DNA of 64,000 nucleotides from Pseudomonas baltica (GTDB lineage: Bacteria > Pseudomonadota > Gammaproteobacteria > Pseudomonadales > Pseudomonadaceae): the NCBI RefSeq assembly GCF_031880315.1, contig NZ_CP134771.1:1922001-1986000 (forward strand), given 5' to 3'. Shown piece after piece: positions 40,577 to 49,456 of this stretch. The position numbers and the translations under genes were made by a program. The notes below the pieces were generated by a model that was given only the letters and a program-made list of their open reading frames with translations, had not been told where the DNA came from and made no database searches. The first letter of the stretch is position 1. The number at the start of each line of letters is the position of its first letter.

Positions 40577-41047
40577 ATGCCTAACGAACCCACCATCGTC
40601 ACACCCCACCAAAGCGACTATCCCGAGCTGACCAAAGTGTGGGAGTCATCGGTGCGGGCCACGCACAAGTTTCTGCCCGACGACTACATCCGCGAGCTGC
40701 GGACCCTGGTGCTTGAACACTACCTGGACGCCGTCATGCTGATCTGCATACGCGATCCGCAGCAGCGCATCATGGGATTTGCCGGCGTGGCCGCTGGCAA
40801 GGTGGAAATGCTCTTCGTCGCCCCTCGCCATCGCGGCCAGGGTGTGGGCAAGCAACTGCTCACTTATGCCATCGAACACCTTAATGCTGATCTGATCGAC
40901 GTCAACGAGCAGAATGCCCAGGCCGTGGGCTTCTATTTCAAACAGGGTTTCGAAGTGATCGGCCGCTGCGAGCAGGACGGTCTGGGGCATCCCTACCCAT
41001 TGCTGCACTTGCGCCTGGCCGCGCGGCAGAGCGTACGCAGTGCTTGA
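40577..41047 (+). CDS. GNAT-family N-acetyltransferase
   Basis: A 156-residue acetyltransferase. The acetyl-CoA motif A is VAPRHRGQGVGKQLLTYAI, followed by DVNEQNAQAVGFYFKQGFE. The overall shape is of the YjaB/YiaC kind. ATGs at 40547, 40562 and 40577 are in frame; the last has GGAG nine bases upstream. The substrate is unknown. Confidence 0.85.
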   Translation: MPNEPTIVTPHQSDYPELTKVWESSVRATHKFLPDDYIRELRTLVLEHYLDAVMLICIRDPQQRIMGFAGVAAGKVEMLFVAPRHRGQGVGKQLLTYAIEHLNADLIDVNEQNAQAVGFYFKQGFEVIGRCEQDGLGHPYPLLHLRLAARQSVRSA

Positions 41048-41119
41048 GCGAAGATTAAACGGCGAATATCGCGCGCCACGCGGGTACAATGGCGGCCTTA
41101 TCTTGCCACGGTCGCTGTC

Positions 41120-41830
41120 ATGTCTGAACCCACTCGCCTTTCCAAACGCCTGATCGAACTGGTCGGGTGCTCGCGCCGTGAGGCAGAGCTGTTCATCGAG
41201 GGCGGCTGGGTCCGGGTGGACGGCGAAATCGTCGACGAACCGCAATTCAAGGTCGAGGCGCAGCGCGTCGAGCTCGATGCACAAGCAAAGGCCGTGGCCC
41301 CCGACCCGATCACCTTGCTGGCGCACCAGCCCGCCGAACAAAGCCGCGAACAGCTGCAGCGATTGCTCGCTCCGGAGAATTTGTCCGAGGCCCATCGTTA
41401 CGGTAAACGGCCGTTGCGCGGGCACTTCGTGCGCCTGAGCTGCGCTGCCGAGTTACCCGAGTACTGCGCCGGCCTGCAGGTGTTTACTCAGGACTGGCGT
41501 ATCGCTCGCAAGCTCAGCGATGACATCGCCAAGCTGGAGCAGGAGTTCGTCGTCGAAATCAGCGGCGACATGAGCGAGCACGGCCTCAACCGCCTGCAGC
41601 ATGGCGTCACCTACAAGGGCAAAGCGCTGCCACCGGTGAAAGTCAGCTGGCAGAACGAAACTCGCCTGCGCATCGTACTGAAAAACCCGCTGCCGGGTGT
41701 CTTGGTGCAACTGTGCAACAGCGTCGGGCTGAACGTGGTGTCGATCCGTCGCATCCGTATCGGCGGCGTATCCATGGGCAAACTGCCCGTCGGCGAATGG
41801 CGCTACATGGCGACCACCGAGAAGTTCTAA
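41120..41830 (+). CDS. RsuA/RluB-type pseudouridine synthase homologue, catalytic Asp missing
   Basis: A 236-residue protein with an N-terminal S4 RNA-binding domain (about 5-50, RLSKRLIELVGCSRREAELFI) and a pseudouridine-synthase-like domain including LNRLQHGVTYKGK and LPVGEWRYM. At the position of the active-site GRLD motif it reads AELP (in AELPEYCAGLQVFTQD), so the catalytic Asp is replaced by Pro. It may bind rRNA without modifying it, or use another residue. It is upstream of the DUF1456 gene. Confidence 0.8.
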   Translation: MSEPTRLSKRLIELVGCSRREAELFIEGGWVRVDGEIVDEPQFKVEAQRVELDAQAKAVAPDPITLLAHQPAEQSREQLQRLLAPENLSEAHRYGKRPLRGHFVRLSCAAELPEYCAGLQVFTQDWRIARKLSDDIAKLEQEFVVEISGDMSEHGLNRLQHGVTYKGKALPPVKVSWQNETRLRIVLKNPLPGVLVQLCNSVGLNVVSIRRIRIGGVSMGKLPVGEWRYMATTEKF

Positions 41831-41842
41831 GCCGTTTTCAGG

Positions 41843-41861
41843 CGTCGCCGAGTTGGCGACG
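41843..41861 (+). terminator. Short hairpin after the pseudouridine synthase homologue
   Basis: CGTCGCC and GGCGACG pair around GAGTT, directly after the stop codon. The T run is short, so termination would be partial. Confidence 0.4.
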
Positions 41862-41884
41862 TCGTTTATCCAGGATTCGATTTC

Positions 41885-42346
41885 ATGATTCAAAACGATG
41901 TACTGCGCAGCGTGCGCTACATGATCGACATCGGCGACGCCAAAGTCGTCGAGCTGATCAAACTCGGTGGTGGCGAAGCGACCAGGGAAGAAGTCGCCGC
42001 CTACCTGACCAAGGAAGAGGAAGAAGGCTTCGTCCATTGCCCCGACACGGTGCTGGCGCATTTTCTCGATGGCCTGGTGATCTTCAAGCGGGGCAAGGAT
42101 GACAGCCGTCCAGCCCAGCCGATCGAACTGCCGGTGACCAACAACACCGTGCTGAAAAAGCTGCGCGTGGCCTTCGAGCTCAAGGAAGACGACATGCACG
42201 CCATCCTCAAGTCGGTGGAGTTTCCGGTGTCCAAGCCAGAGCTCAGCGCTCTGTTCCGCAAGGCTGGCCACAATAACTATCGCCCGTGCGGCGACCAACT
42301 GCTGCGCAATTTCCTCAAGGGCTTGACCCTGCGCGTTCGCGGCTGA
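41885..42346 (+). CDS. DUF1456 (YehS-like) protein
   Basis: A 153-residue protein made of two repeats of the DUF1456 type: MIQNDVLRSVRYMIDIGDAKVVELIKLGG and NNTVLKKLRVAFELKEDDMHAILKS. The family function is unknown. It lies 54 bases after the preceding gene on the same strand. Confidence 0.9.
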   Translation: MIQNDVLRSVRYMIDIGDAKVVELIKLGGGEATREEVAAYLTKEEEEGFVHCPDTVLAHFLDGLVIFKRGKDDSRPAQPIELPVTNNTVLKKLRVAFELKEDDMHAILKSVEFPVSKPELSALFRKAGHNNYRPCGDQLLRNFLKGLTLRVRG

Positions 42347-42361
42347 AGCCGGGCTAGTCCT

Positions 42362-42440
42362 CTTCGCGAGCAAGCTTTACTCTCACGGTGTAACCAGCGC
42401 TATCGCCGTACACCTGTGAGCAGGGCTTGCCCGCGAAAGC
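42362..42440. repeat. REP doublet after the DUF1456 gene
   Basis: CTTCGCGAGCAAGCTTTACTC and the inverted GAGCAGGGCTTGCCCGCGAAAG flank about 30 bases. It is the same type as at 40.4 kb, less perfect. Confidence 0.75.
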
Positions 42441-42483
42441 GCTATCCCAGCCACTTCAGGATTCGAGCCTCAAGGAGTTTGCC

Positions 42484-42678
42484 GTGACGCCACGTGTCGT
42501 TGTTGCCGCCCTGCTGCTCGCAAGTCTTCCCGGCCTGTGCGAAGCGAAACCTGCCTACTGGTACCGATGGCAGAGCAAGACCCAGGAAGGCGTCTACGTC
42601 TGCTCGCAAACCTACCCAGGCGTTGGCTGGATACGCATCGCGGGCCCTTTCAAGGTCGCCGGCTGCAAGTCATTCTGA
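42484..42678 (+). CDS. Small secreted protein of unknown function
   Basis: A 64-residue product starting with GTG at 42484, six bases after AAGGAG. A signal peptide of about 20 residues (VVVAALLLASLPGLCEA) is followed by a short mature part of about 43 residues with two cysteines (VCSQTY and GCKSF) and several aromatic residues. I do not recognise the family. It is 35 bases upstream of trmO. Confidence 0.7.
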   Translation: MTPRVVVAALLLASLPGLCEAKPAYWYRWQSKTQEGVYVCSQTYPGVGWIRIAGPFKVAGCKSF

Positions 42679-42713
42679 TCGCGCTCCCATGATCCCCCGC
42701 TACCTGGTGCCCC

Positions 42714-43400
42714 ATGAGCCATAGCGTTTCCCCGGTCGGTTTCGTCCGCTCCTGCTTCAAGGAAAAATTCGCCATCCCCCGGCAACCCCAACTCGCTCCG
42801 GCGGCCCGCGGTGTGGTGGAGCTGGTGGCGCCGTTCAATAACGGTGACGCGGTACAAGGCCTGGAACAGGTCAGCCATGTGTGGCTGGTGTTCCTGTTCC
42901 ATCAGGCCCTGGAAGACACACCCCGCCTCAAAGTGCGGCCGCCGCGCCTGGGCGGGAATACCTCGATGGGGGTCTTTGCGACACGCGCCACCCACCGCCC
43001 TAACGGGATAGGCCAGTCGGTGGTGCGCCTGGACAAGGTCGAGGCAGGCAAGCTGTGGGTGTCCGGCATTGATCTGCTGGATGGCACGCCGGTGCTGGAT
43101 ATCAAACCGTACGTGCCCTATGCCGATATTATCGATGGGGCACACAATCAGATGGCCAGTGCAGCGCCCGAACTGATCGCCGTGCAATGGCACGATGAGG
43201 CACTACACAGCGCCCGTGAGCACGGTCAGCGCCTCGGCGAGCCACTGATGGAGCTGATCGAGCAGTGCCTGGCACAGGACCCCCGCCCGGCGTATCAGGT
43301 GCCGACACCGGAGCGCCAATACGGCGTGCGGCTGTGGGATGTGGACGTGCGCTGGCACTATCCCGAGCCTGGGCTGATTCGGGTCCTGGAAGTAGTGTGA
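42714..43400 (+). CDS. trmO: tRNA t6A37 N6-methyltransferase TrmO
   Basis: A 228-residue SAM-dependent methyltransferase of the TsaA/TrmO family that methylates N6-threonylcarbamoyladenosine in tRNA-Thr. Family segments include VSPVGFVRSCFKEKFAIPRQP, LEQVSHVWLVFLFH and TRATHRPNGIGQSVV, the last holding the SAM-binding loop. A terminator follows. Confidence 0.94.
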   Translation: MSHSVSPVGFVRSCFKEKFAIPRQPQLAPAARGVVELVAPFNNGDAVQGLEQVSHVWLVFLFHQALEDTPRLKVRPPRLGGNTSMGVFATRATHRPNGIGQSVVRLDKVEAGKLWVSGIDLLDGTPVLDIKPYVPYADIIDGAHNQMASAAPELIAVQWHDEALHSAREHGQRLGEPLMELIEQCLAQDPRPAYQVPTPERQYGVRLWDVDVRWHYPEPGLIRVLEVV

Positions 43401-43451
43401 TCTCTGTGGGACTGGGTTCTGCCAGTCTCACAGCTTGAACGTGCGCGCATG

Positions 43452-43490
43452 AAAAAGCCGCTCGACCCGTGTGGGTGGAGCGGCTTTTTT
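43452..43490. terminator. Bidirectional terminator between trmO and fpr
   Basis: AAAAAGCCGCTC and GAGCGGCTTTTTT arms flank a 13-base loop, with A and T tracts on either side. It serves both convergent genes. Confidence 0.9.
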
Positions 43491-43502
43491 GATCGGCGCC
43501 GA

Positions 43503-44282
43503 TTATTTCTCGACGAAGGCGCGCTCGATCAGGTAATCACCTGGCTCGCGCATACGCGGCGAAACGGTGAGGCCGAAGCTGTTGAGCACTTCGCTGGTCT
43601 CGTCGAGCATGCTCGGGCTGCCGCACAGCATCGCGCGGTCGTCCTGAGGATTGATCGGTGGCAGACCGATATCGCTGAACAGCTTGCCGCTGCGCATCAA
43701 GTCGGTCAGGCGACCTTCGTTCTCGAACGGCTCGCGGGTCACGGTGGGGTAGTAGATCAGCTTGTCGCGCAGCGCTTCGCCGAAAAACTCGTTGGCCGGC
43801 AGATGCTCGGTGATGAACTCGCGGTAAGCGACTTCGTTCACGTAACGCACGCCGTGGCAGAGGATGACCTTTTCGAAACGCTCGTAGGTTTCCGGATCCT
43901 GGATGACGCTCATGAACGGCGCCAGGCCAGTGCCGGTGCTCAACAGGTACAAGTGCTTGCCAGGCTTGAGGTCGTCAAGCACCAGAGTACCGGTAGGTTT
44001 CTTGCTGATGATGATCTCGTCGCCTTCCTTGAGATGCTGCAGCTGCGAGGTCAGCGGGCCATCGGGCACCTTGATGCTGAAGAACTCCAGATGCTCTTCC
44101 CAGTTAGGGCTGGCGATGGAATAGGCACGCATCAACGGACGGCCGTTGGGCTGCTGCAGGCCGATCATCACGAACTGCCCGTTCTCGAAGCGCAGGCCTG
44201 GATCACGCGTGCACTTGAAGCTGAACAGGGTGTCGTTCCAGTGGTGCACACTGAGAACGCGTTCGTGGTTCATGTTGCTCAT
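43503..44282 (-). CDS. fpr: Ferredoxin-NADP+ reductase FprA
   Basis: A 259-residue FAD enzyme nearly identical to P. putida FprA as remembered. The FAD-binding RAYSIASP and NADP-binding LSTGTGLAPF motifs are present, and the protein ends VEK. It moves electrons between NADPH and ferredoxin or flavodoxin, often in oxidative stress. The ATG at 44282 gives MSNMNHERV. It is divergent from the LysR gene, whose orthologue FinR activates fprA in P. putida. Confidence 0.96.
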   Translation of the reverse strand: MSNMNHERVLSVHHWNDTLFSFKCTRDPGLRFENGQFVMIGLQQPNGRPLMRAYSIASPNWEEHLEFFSIKVPDGPLTSQLQHLKEGDEIIISKKPTGTLVLDDLKPGKHLYLLSTGTGLAPFMSVIQDPETYERFEKVILCHGVRYVNEVAYREFITEHLPANEFFGEALRDKLIYYPTVTREPFENEGRLTDLMRSGKLFSDIGLPPINPQDDRAMLCGSPSMLDETSEVLNSFGLTVSPRMREPGDYLIERAFVEK

Positions 44283-44402
44283 TGACGATGGCTCCTGAAA
44301 GAACGGTGCGCTGACCATAGAGCGCGATTGCGCAATAGTTTAAAGCCAGCAACAATATCTGTTAACTGAATTATCAAGATATAGGTTATCGGTTATATCG
44401 AT
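44283..44402. promoter_or_regulatory. Divergent fpr/finR promoter region
   Basis: The 120 bases are AT-rich near finR. An ATATC...GATAT inverted pair (44355-44382) and overlapping GTTATCGGTTATATCG sequences are candidates for LysR-type binding sites. Confidence 0.5.
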
Positions 44403-45329
44403 ATGCGATTTACTCTAAGACAACTCCAGGTATTCGTTGCCGTCGCCCAGCAGGAAAGCGTCTCGCGCGCGGCTGTGCAATTGGCGCTGTCGCAATCGGC
44501 CGCCAGCACTTCGATCACCGAGCTGGAGCGTCAAACCAGTTGCCAACTGTTCGACCGGGCCGGCAAGCGTCTGAGCCTCAACGCCCTGGGCCATCAACTG
44601 CTGCCCCAGGCCGTCGCCTTGCTCGATCAGGCCAAGGAGATCGAAGACCTGCTCAATGGCAAATCCGGCTTCGGCTCGCTGGCGGTGGGTGCGACACTGA
44701 CCATCGGCAACTACCTGGCAACCTTGCTGATCGGGCATTTCATGCAGGTACATCCGGAAAGCCAAGTGAAGCTGCACGTGCAGAATACTGCCAACATCGT
44801 CCAGCAGGTCGCGCACTACGAAATCGACCTGGGGCTGATCGAAGGCGACTGTAGCCATCCCGATATCGAGGTGCAACCCTGGGTCGAAGACGAACTGGTG
44901 GTGTTCTGCTCACCCAAGCATCCCTTGGCCGGCAGCGGCCCGGCCAGCATGGAAGCCTTGACGCGAGAAGCCTGGATACTCCGCGAGCAGGGTTCCGGCA
45001 CCCGTCTGACGTTCGATCAGGCAATGCGCCACCATCGCTCAAGCCTCAATGTGCGCCTGGAGCTCGAACACACCGAAGCGATCAAGCGCGCCGTGGAATC
45101 GGGCCTGGGCATCGGCTGCATCTCGCGGCTGGCCCTGCGCGATGCCTTTCGGCGCGGCAGCCTGGTGGCGGTACAGACGCCGGAGCTGGACCTGGCGCGG
45201 CAATTCTTCTTCATCTGGCACAAGCAGAAGTATCAAACCTCGGCAATGCGCGAATTCCTCGACCTGTGCCGCTCGTTCACTCGTGGCGTGAGGCGTAGTG
45301 ACGAAATCGTATTGCCGGACATTGCCTGA
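44403..45329 (+). CDS. finR: LysR-family regulator FinR
   Basis: A 308-residue LysR-type regulator with an N-terminal winged helix-turn-helix (about 1-62, RAAVQLALSQSAASTSITELE) and a C-terminal effector domain. Its place divergent from fpr matches FinR of P. putida, which activates fprA under superoxide stress and in sulfur metabolism. The assignment rests on context and family. Confidence 0.88.
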   Translation: MRFTLRQLQVFVAVAQQESVSRAAVQLALSQSAASTSITELERQTSCQLFDRAGKRLSLNALGHQLLPQAVALLDQAKEIEDLLNGKSGFGSLAVGATLTIGNYLATLLIGHFMQVHPESQVKLHVQNTANIVQQVAHYEIDLGLIEGDCSHPDIEVQPWVEDELVVFCSPKHPLAGSGPASMEALTREAWILREQGSGTRLTFDQAMRHHRSSLNVRLELEHTEAIKRAVESGLGIGCISRLALRDAFRRGSLVAVQTPELDLARQFFFIWHKQKYQTSAMREFLDLCRSFTRGVRRSDEIVLPDIA

Positions 45330-45333
45330 AGCT

Positions 45334-45696
45334 TTAAAGCAGAATCAGTGCCCAGACGATACCGATCATGGTCATGGCCACCAACTGCGCGGCGCTGCCC
45401 ATGTCCTTGGCGTTTTTCGACAACGGATGCAGATCGAGGGAAATCCGGTCGATGGCCGCCTCGATCGCCGAGTTGATCAACTCGACGATCAATGCCAGCA
45501 GGCAGACGGCGATCAACAACGCACGTTCAACCCGGCTGACGTTGAGCAAAAAGGCGACAGGAATCAGCACCACATTGGCGAGTACCAACTGACGAAACGC
45601 CGCTTCGCCAGTGAACGCCGCTTGCAGGCCTGCGAGTGAATAACCACCGGCATTGAAGATACGCTTGAGGCCTTTTTGGCCTTTGAAGGGGGACAT
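45334..45696 (-). CDS. dgkA: Diacylglycerol kinase
   Basis: A 120-residue inner-membrane enzyme with three helices that phosphorylates diacylglycerol. The conserved ELINSAIEAAIDRIS motif holds the active-site residues, with AKDMGSAAQL following. It is downstream of erdR in the same direction. Confidence 0.95.
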   Translation of the reverse strand: MSPFKGQKGLKRIFNAGGYSLAGLQAAFTGEAAFRQLVLANVVLIPVAFLLNVSRVERALLIAVCLLALIVELINSAIEAAIDRISLDLHPLSKNAKDMGSAAQLVAMTMIGIVWALILL

Positions 45697-45739
45697 GAAT
45701 AAAGGAGTGCCTGGAGTGTCAGAAAATGGCCATCAGTAC

Positions 45740-46390
45740 TCAATGGCTGCCGATGGATTCGAGTTGTTGCAACAGCAGGGCCGCCTGGGTGCGGGTGCGC
45801 ACGTTCAGCTTGCGGAAAATAGCCGTGACATGCGCCTTGATCGTCGCTTCGGATACGCTCAGCTCGAAGGCGATCTGCTTGTTGAGCAGGCCTTCGCAGA
45901 CCATGGTCAGCACGCGAAATTGCTGCGGCGTCAGGGCGGCCAGGCCGGCACTGGCGGCCTTGGCCTCGGCCGAAACGCTGACGGCTTCGAACGCTTGTGG
46001 CGGCCAGCTGACATCGCCGTCCAAAACCGTACGCACCGCCTCCTGAATGGCCTCCAGGCTGCCGGACTTGGGAATGAAGCCACTGGCACCGAACTCGCGG
46101 GACTTGACCATCACCGCCGCTTCTTCCTGAGCCGAGACCATCACCACCGGAATCTGCGGATACTGCCCACGCAGCAGCACCAGGCCCGAGAAACCGTAGG
46201 CGCCCGGCATATTAAGGTCGAGCAGGACCAGATCCCAATCGGACTTTTCCGTCAGCCGGGCTTCGAGCTCGGCGATACTGGCCACTTCCACCAACCGTGC
46301 GTCCGGCCCCAGGCCGAGAGTTATCGCCTGATGCAAGGCACTGCGAAACAGCGGGTGATCGTCGGCAATCAGGATGTCGTAGTGGGCCAT
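45740..46390 (-). CDS. erdR: Response regulator ErdR (NarL/LuxR type)
   Basis: A 216-residue response regulator. The receiver domain has Asp10/Asp11 and phospho-acceptor Asp58 (LVLLDLNMP), with a C-terminal LuxR-type helix-turn-helix (LLNKQIAFELSVSEATIKAHVTAIF). The erdR-dgkA pair matches P. aeruginosa PA3604-PA3603, where ErdR controls acetate and ethanol oxidation genes. No partner kinase is adjacent. Confidence 0.9.
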   Translation of the reverse strand: MAHYDILIADDHPLFRSALHQAITLGLGPDARLVEVASIAELEARLTEKSDWDLVLLDLNMPGAYGFSGLVLLRGQYPQIPVVMVSAQEEAAVMVKSREFGASGFIPKSGSLEAIQEAVRTVLDGDVSWPPQAFEAVSVSAEAKAASAGLAALTPQQFRVLTMVCEGLLNKQIAFELSVSEATIKAHVTAIFRKLNVRTRTQAALLLQQLESIGSH

Positions 46391-46499
46391 GGGTCAGTGG
46401 ATCCTGTGAGGTCGGGCGCTGGGCATCTTCGCACCTGAATCGGCGCCAAGCATGCCGAGCCGGGCCGGGGTGGTCAAGTCGGTGCGTTCAGCCAGGCCA

Positions 46500-47216
46500 T
46501 CATGCCGGGTTGAAGGCCTGCAAACGCTGGTGCAATTGATCGTCGACGTCCACCGGGAGCTGGTACTTGGCCCCTAGATAATGAGCACTGAACGCGTCCA
46601 GCCAAGCGTCCAGCGCGCTGGCTGCACGCTGATCACCGGCCAGTTCCAAGCATAACGCCGCCACTTCCGCGGTGCAGAAGTGATCGTCACGCTTGGAGCG
46701 ACGCAATTTGTAGCGCGACAGTTGGTCCGAGGTCAGGCTCAACACCGGAAAGCGGTCGAGATAGGGGCTTTTACGAAACATCTTGCGGGCTTCGTTCCAG
46801 GTGGCGTCCAGCAGAACGAACAAAGGCCGCTTGCCCGGCATCGGTTCGACCTGCTGAGTCACGCGCTGTGGCTCGACGAACTCGCCAGGAAAGACGATAT
46901 AAGGCTGCCACTGTGGATCATCGAGCAGCGCCAGCAGCGCCGGATCGATCTCCACCCGCGACCAGCTGAAGGCCTGGGTATCGCTCAATACATCAGCGAT
47001 CAGCCAGCCGGTATTGCTCGGTTTGAGCGGCTCGACATCGTGCATCAACAGGCACACCGACGATTGCGCGGCCACCTGCGGGCGCCATGGGCACAGGCAA
47101 TAGCTGGCAATGACCCGACACCCAGGGCAACGGGGCGCTCGGGAGCCTCGGGCAACGAAAGGTTTGGTGCAGCGAGCCAGACGCTGGGCGCGCAGGCGGG
47201 AAACGGCGTGGGTCAT
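46500..47216 (-). CDS. DTW-domain tRNA-uridine aminocarboxypropyltransferase
   Basis: A 238-residue DTW-domain protein, the family that makes acp3U in tRNA. It has an N-terminal zinc-type Cys cluster (CPGCRVIASYCLC, about 29-41), the DxTW motif in LLDATWNEARKM and the SKRDDHFCTAEVAA C-terminal motif. The ATG at 47216 is the clear start. It lies divergent from the secreted-protein gene. Confidence 0.9.
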   Translation of the reverse strand: MTHAVSRLRAQRLARCTKPFVARGSRAPRCPGCRVIASYCLCPWRPQVAAQSSVCLLMHDVEPLKPSNTGWLIADVLSDTQAFSWSRVEIDPALLALLDDPQWQPYIVFPGEFVEPQRVTQQVEPMPGKRPLFVLLDATWNEARKMFRKSPYLDRFPVLSLTSDQLSRYKLRRSKRDDHFCTAEVAALCLELAGDQRAASALDAWLDAFSAHYLGAKYQLPVDVDDQLHQRLQAFNPA

Positions 47217-47423
47217 TGCGGATCACAGCGGCGAAGAATGGCCTCAGTTTATCAGAGCGTCCGGCGCTTTAGCGGCATTTGCGATGGTGGCGACCGCGCC
47301 GCCAGCCTATAATTGCGCGCCCCGGTTCATGTGAACGCAAAGGAAGCACATGTGAACGCAAGGAAAGGACATGGGTCCAAACCCCCAGTCCCTTTATCTG
47401 GCCCCCCCGATCAGGAGTGTTTC

Positions 47424-47861
47424 ATGTTGCGCTTTATCGTTCCGTCCTTGACCCTGTTGCTGGCCCTGCCTTTCGCCGCACAAGCCGCCTCCTTGAAAGA
47501 CACGGAACTCAACCAAATGCTTCAACAAGTGGCCAAGCAGAGCAGCGAGGGCACCCCCCGCGCCATCAACGAAGACATTCTCGACCAAGGCTTCACCGTT
47601 GAAGGCAAGGAACTGATCGACCATTTGAGCGTGCGTCCCGAACAAGCTGAAAAAATGCGCGCCGACAAGAATACCGTGCGCTACCAACTGGGCGTCAGCG
47701 TCTGCCAGAACCAGGGCTTCCGCGATCTGCTGACCCGTGGCGCGGTGATGCGTTACGACTTTACCGAATACAAGACCAACAAGTTCATCGGCACCCAGCG
47801 TTATACGGCTGCCGACTGCGACATCAAGACCGATAAAGCACCCGCCACCAAGAAGAAGTAA
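47424..47861 (+). CDS. Secreted protein, possibly of the PA3611 family
   Basis: A 145-residue exported protein. The ATG at 47424 follows AGGAG and gives a signal peptide of about 20 residues (LALPFAAQA). The mature part is small and basic at its end (TDKAPATKKK) with one cysteine pair (SVCQNQ and ADCDIK). Location near the DTW, LOG and recX genes suggests the quorum-regulated PA3611 family of P. aeruginosa, but I could not confirm this by alignment. Confidence 0.7.
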   Translation: MLRFIVPSLTLLLALPFAAQAASLKDTELNQMLQQVAKQSSEGTPRAINEDILDQGFTVEGKELIDHLSVRPEQAEKMRADKNTVRYQLGVSVCQNQGFRDLLTRGAVMRYDFTEYKTNKFIGTQRYTAADCDIKTDKAPATKKK

Positions 47862-47865
47862 ACCG

Positions 47866-48075
47866 CTATCGCGGCCGTTCGCTGGCGAGGCGTTGCGCCT
47901 CGTCAGCACGCAAATCGGCGATCACCGCTTGCAGATAGCGCGAGCGCCGCTCGCCTCCCTCGAGCCGACGCCGGCATTCCTCTTCGACACTGAGATCACT
48001 CGCCTGCGCAGCCTGCTCTAGTAGCCGGTAGAGGCCGACATCGATCTCAAGATACAAATGATGCGTGCGCTGCAT
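47866..48075 (-). CDS. Small helical protein of unknown function
   Basis: A 69-residue product. The ATG at 48075 is chosen because GGAGG precedes it; two upstream ATGs are possible. The sequence YLEIDVGLYRLLEQAAQASDLSVEEECRRRL recalls a ribbon-helix-helix fold, and the rest is Arg/Glu-rich. It ends five bases from the convergent secreted-protein gene. Confidence 0.6.
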   Translation of the reverse strand: MQRTHHLYLEIDVGLYRLLEQAAQASDLSVEEECRRRLEGGERRSRYLQAVIADLRADEAQRLASERPR

Positions 48076-48330
48076 CCTTGCCTCCGTGCCTGCTCGCGTA
48101 TTCATATGCGGGGCTTCCATTTCGCCACCCGTCTCTTGAGTAAATCAGACATGGGCGAGGTTTGGGATCAACTGACCAACGGTAGCCCATGGCCACTAGC
48201 CGAGCAAAAGGCGTTGCCAGCCATCACCCGTTGGGCCCATCATCAATCCATCGTCACCCCATGGCACGCCGTGTTGTCACCCTTGTCCGCCTGCTGCGCG
48301 ATGGGGCCAAAGTGCAGAAGGAGATGTTGA

Positions 48331-49452
48331 ATGCCGTACCAACCGGACGACTTTTTATCCGCCCATTTCAACAGCAATGGCCGAGACCTCACCACTCGCA
48401 TCGACGCTCAGCTGCGTCAGATCGCCCCTGATAGCCCCAATCTTTCGCTGTATCGTGACATGATGCTGACTGTACTGCGCATGGCCGAGGACGACAGCAA
48501 TCGCTGGAACGCCAAGATCACCCTCCAGGCCCTGCGCGAACTCACCCACGCCTTCCGCGTGCTCGAACAGTACAAGGGCCGCCGCAAGGTCACGGTATTT
48601 GGCTCGGCGCGCACGCCACAGGAACATCCGCTCTACGCTCAGGCAACGGAACTCGGCGCTGCACTGGCTGATGCCGGGATGATGGTCATCACCGGTGGAG
48701 GTGGCGGCATCATGGCTGCGGCACACAAAGGCGCAGGCCGCGAGCACAGCCTGGGGTTCAATATCACCCTTCCCTTCGAGCAGCATGCCAACGCCACCAT
48801 CGATGGCACGGAACAGCTGCTGCCGTTTCATTTCTTCTTTATTCGCAAGCTGTTCTTCCTCAAGGAGGCCGACGCCCTGGTCTTGTGCCCAGGCGGTTTC
48901 GGTACCCTCGATGAAGCCATGGAAGTGCTGACGCTGATCCAGACCGGCAAAAGTCCATTGGTGCCTGTGGTGCTGCTGGACACATCGGACGGTGGTTTCT
49001 GGCAAGGCGCGCTGGACTTCATTCAGCAGCAGCTGCAAGCCAACCGCTACATTCTGCCCAGCGACCTGAAACTGCTGCGGCTGGTCCACAGCGCAGAAGC
49101 AGCGGTGCAGGAGATCGACCAGTTCTACAGCAACTTCCATTCGACCCGCTGGCTGCAGAAGCTGTTCGTGATTCGTCTTCGCCACGCGTTGAGCGATGCC
49201 GCGCTGGACACCATCCGCAAGGATTTTGCCGCGCTGTGCCTCAGCGATACGTTCGTGCAGCAGGCCTACGACGGCGAACAGCACAACGAACCGGAATTCA
49301 GCCACCTGTCCCGGCTGGGTTTCAACTTCAATGGCCGTGACCAAGGGCGGTTGCGCGAGCTGGTCGATTTTATCAATCAGAAGGAGAACTGGGCCGAGGC
49401 GCCTGTATCGACGCCCAGCATCGCTACACCGAAGCTGCGCGAGCACAGCTAG
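48331..49452 (+). CDS. LOG-family (TIGR00730) Rossmann-fold protein
   Basis: A 373-residue protein with the LOG/lysine-decarboxylase-like motifs GGGGGIMAAAHKGA and PGGFGTLDEAMEVLT, used by nucleotide 5'-monophosphate nucleosidases. About 85 extra residues precede the domain and about 100 follow it. AGGAGATG precedes the ATG at 48331. It is upstream of recX but convergent with it. The exact substrate is unknown. Confidence 0.85.
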   Translation: MPYQPDDFLSAHFNSNGRDLTTRIDAQLRQIAPDSPNLSLYRDMMLTVLRMAEDDSNRWNAKITLQALRELTHAFRVLEQYKGRRKVTVFGSARTPQEHPLYAQATELGAALADAGMMVITGGGGGIMAAAHKGAGREHSLGFNITLPFEQHANATIDGTEQLLPFHFFFIRKLFFLKEADALVLCPGGFGTLDEAMEVLTLIQTGKSPLVPVVLLDTSDGGFWQGALDFIQQQLQANRYILPSDLKLLRLVHSAEAAVQEIDQFYSNFHSTRWLQKLFVIRLRHALSDAALDTIRKDFAALCLSDTFVQQAYDGEQHNEPEFSHLSRLGFNFNGRDQGRLRELVDFINQKENWAEAPVSTPSIATPKLREHS

Positions 49453-49456
49453 GGTA

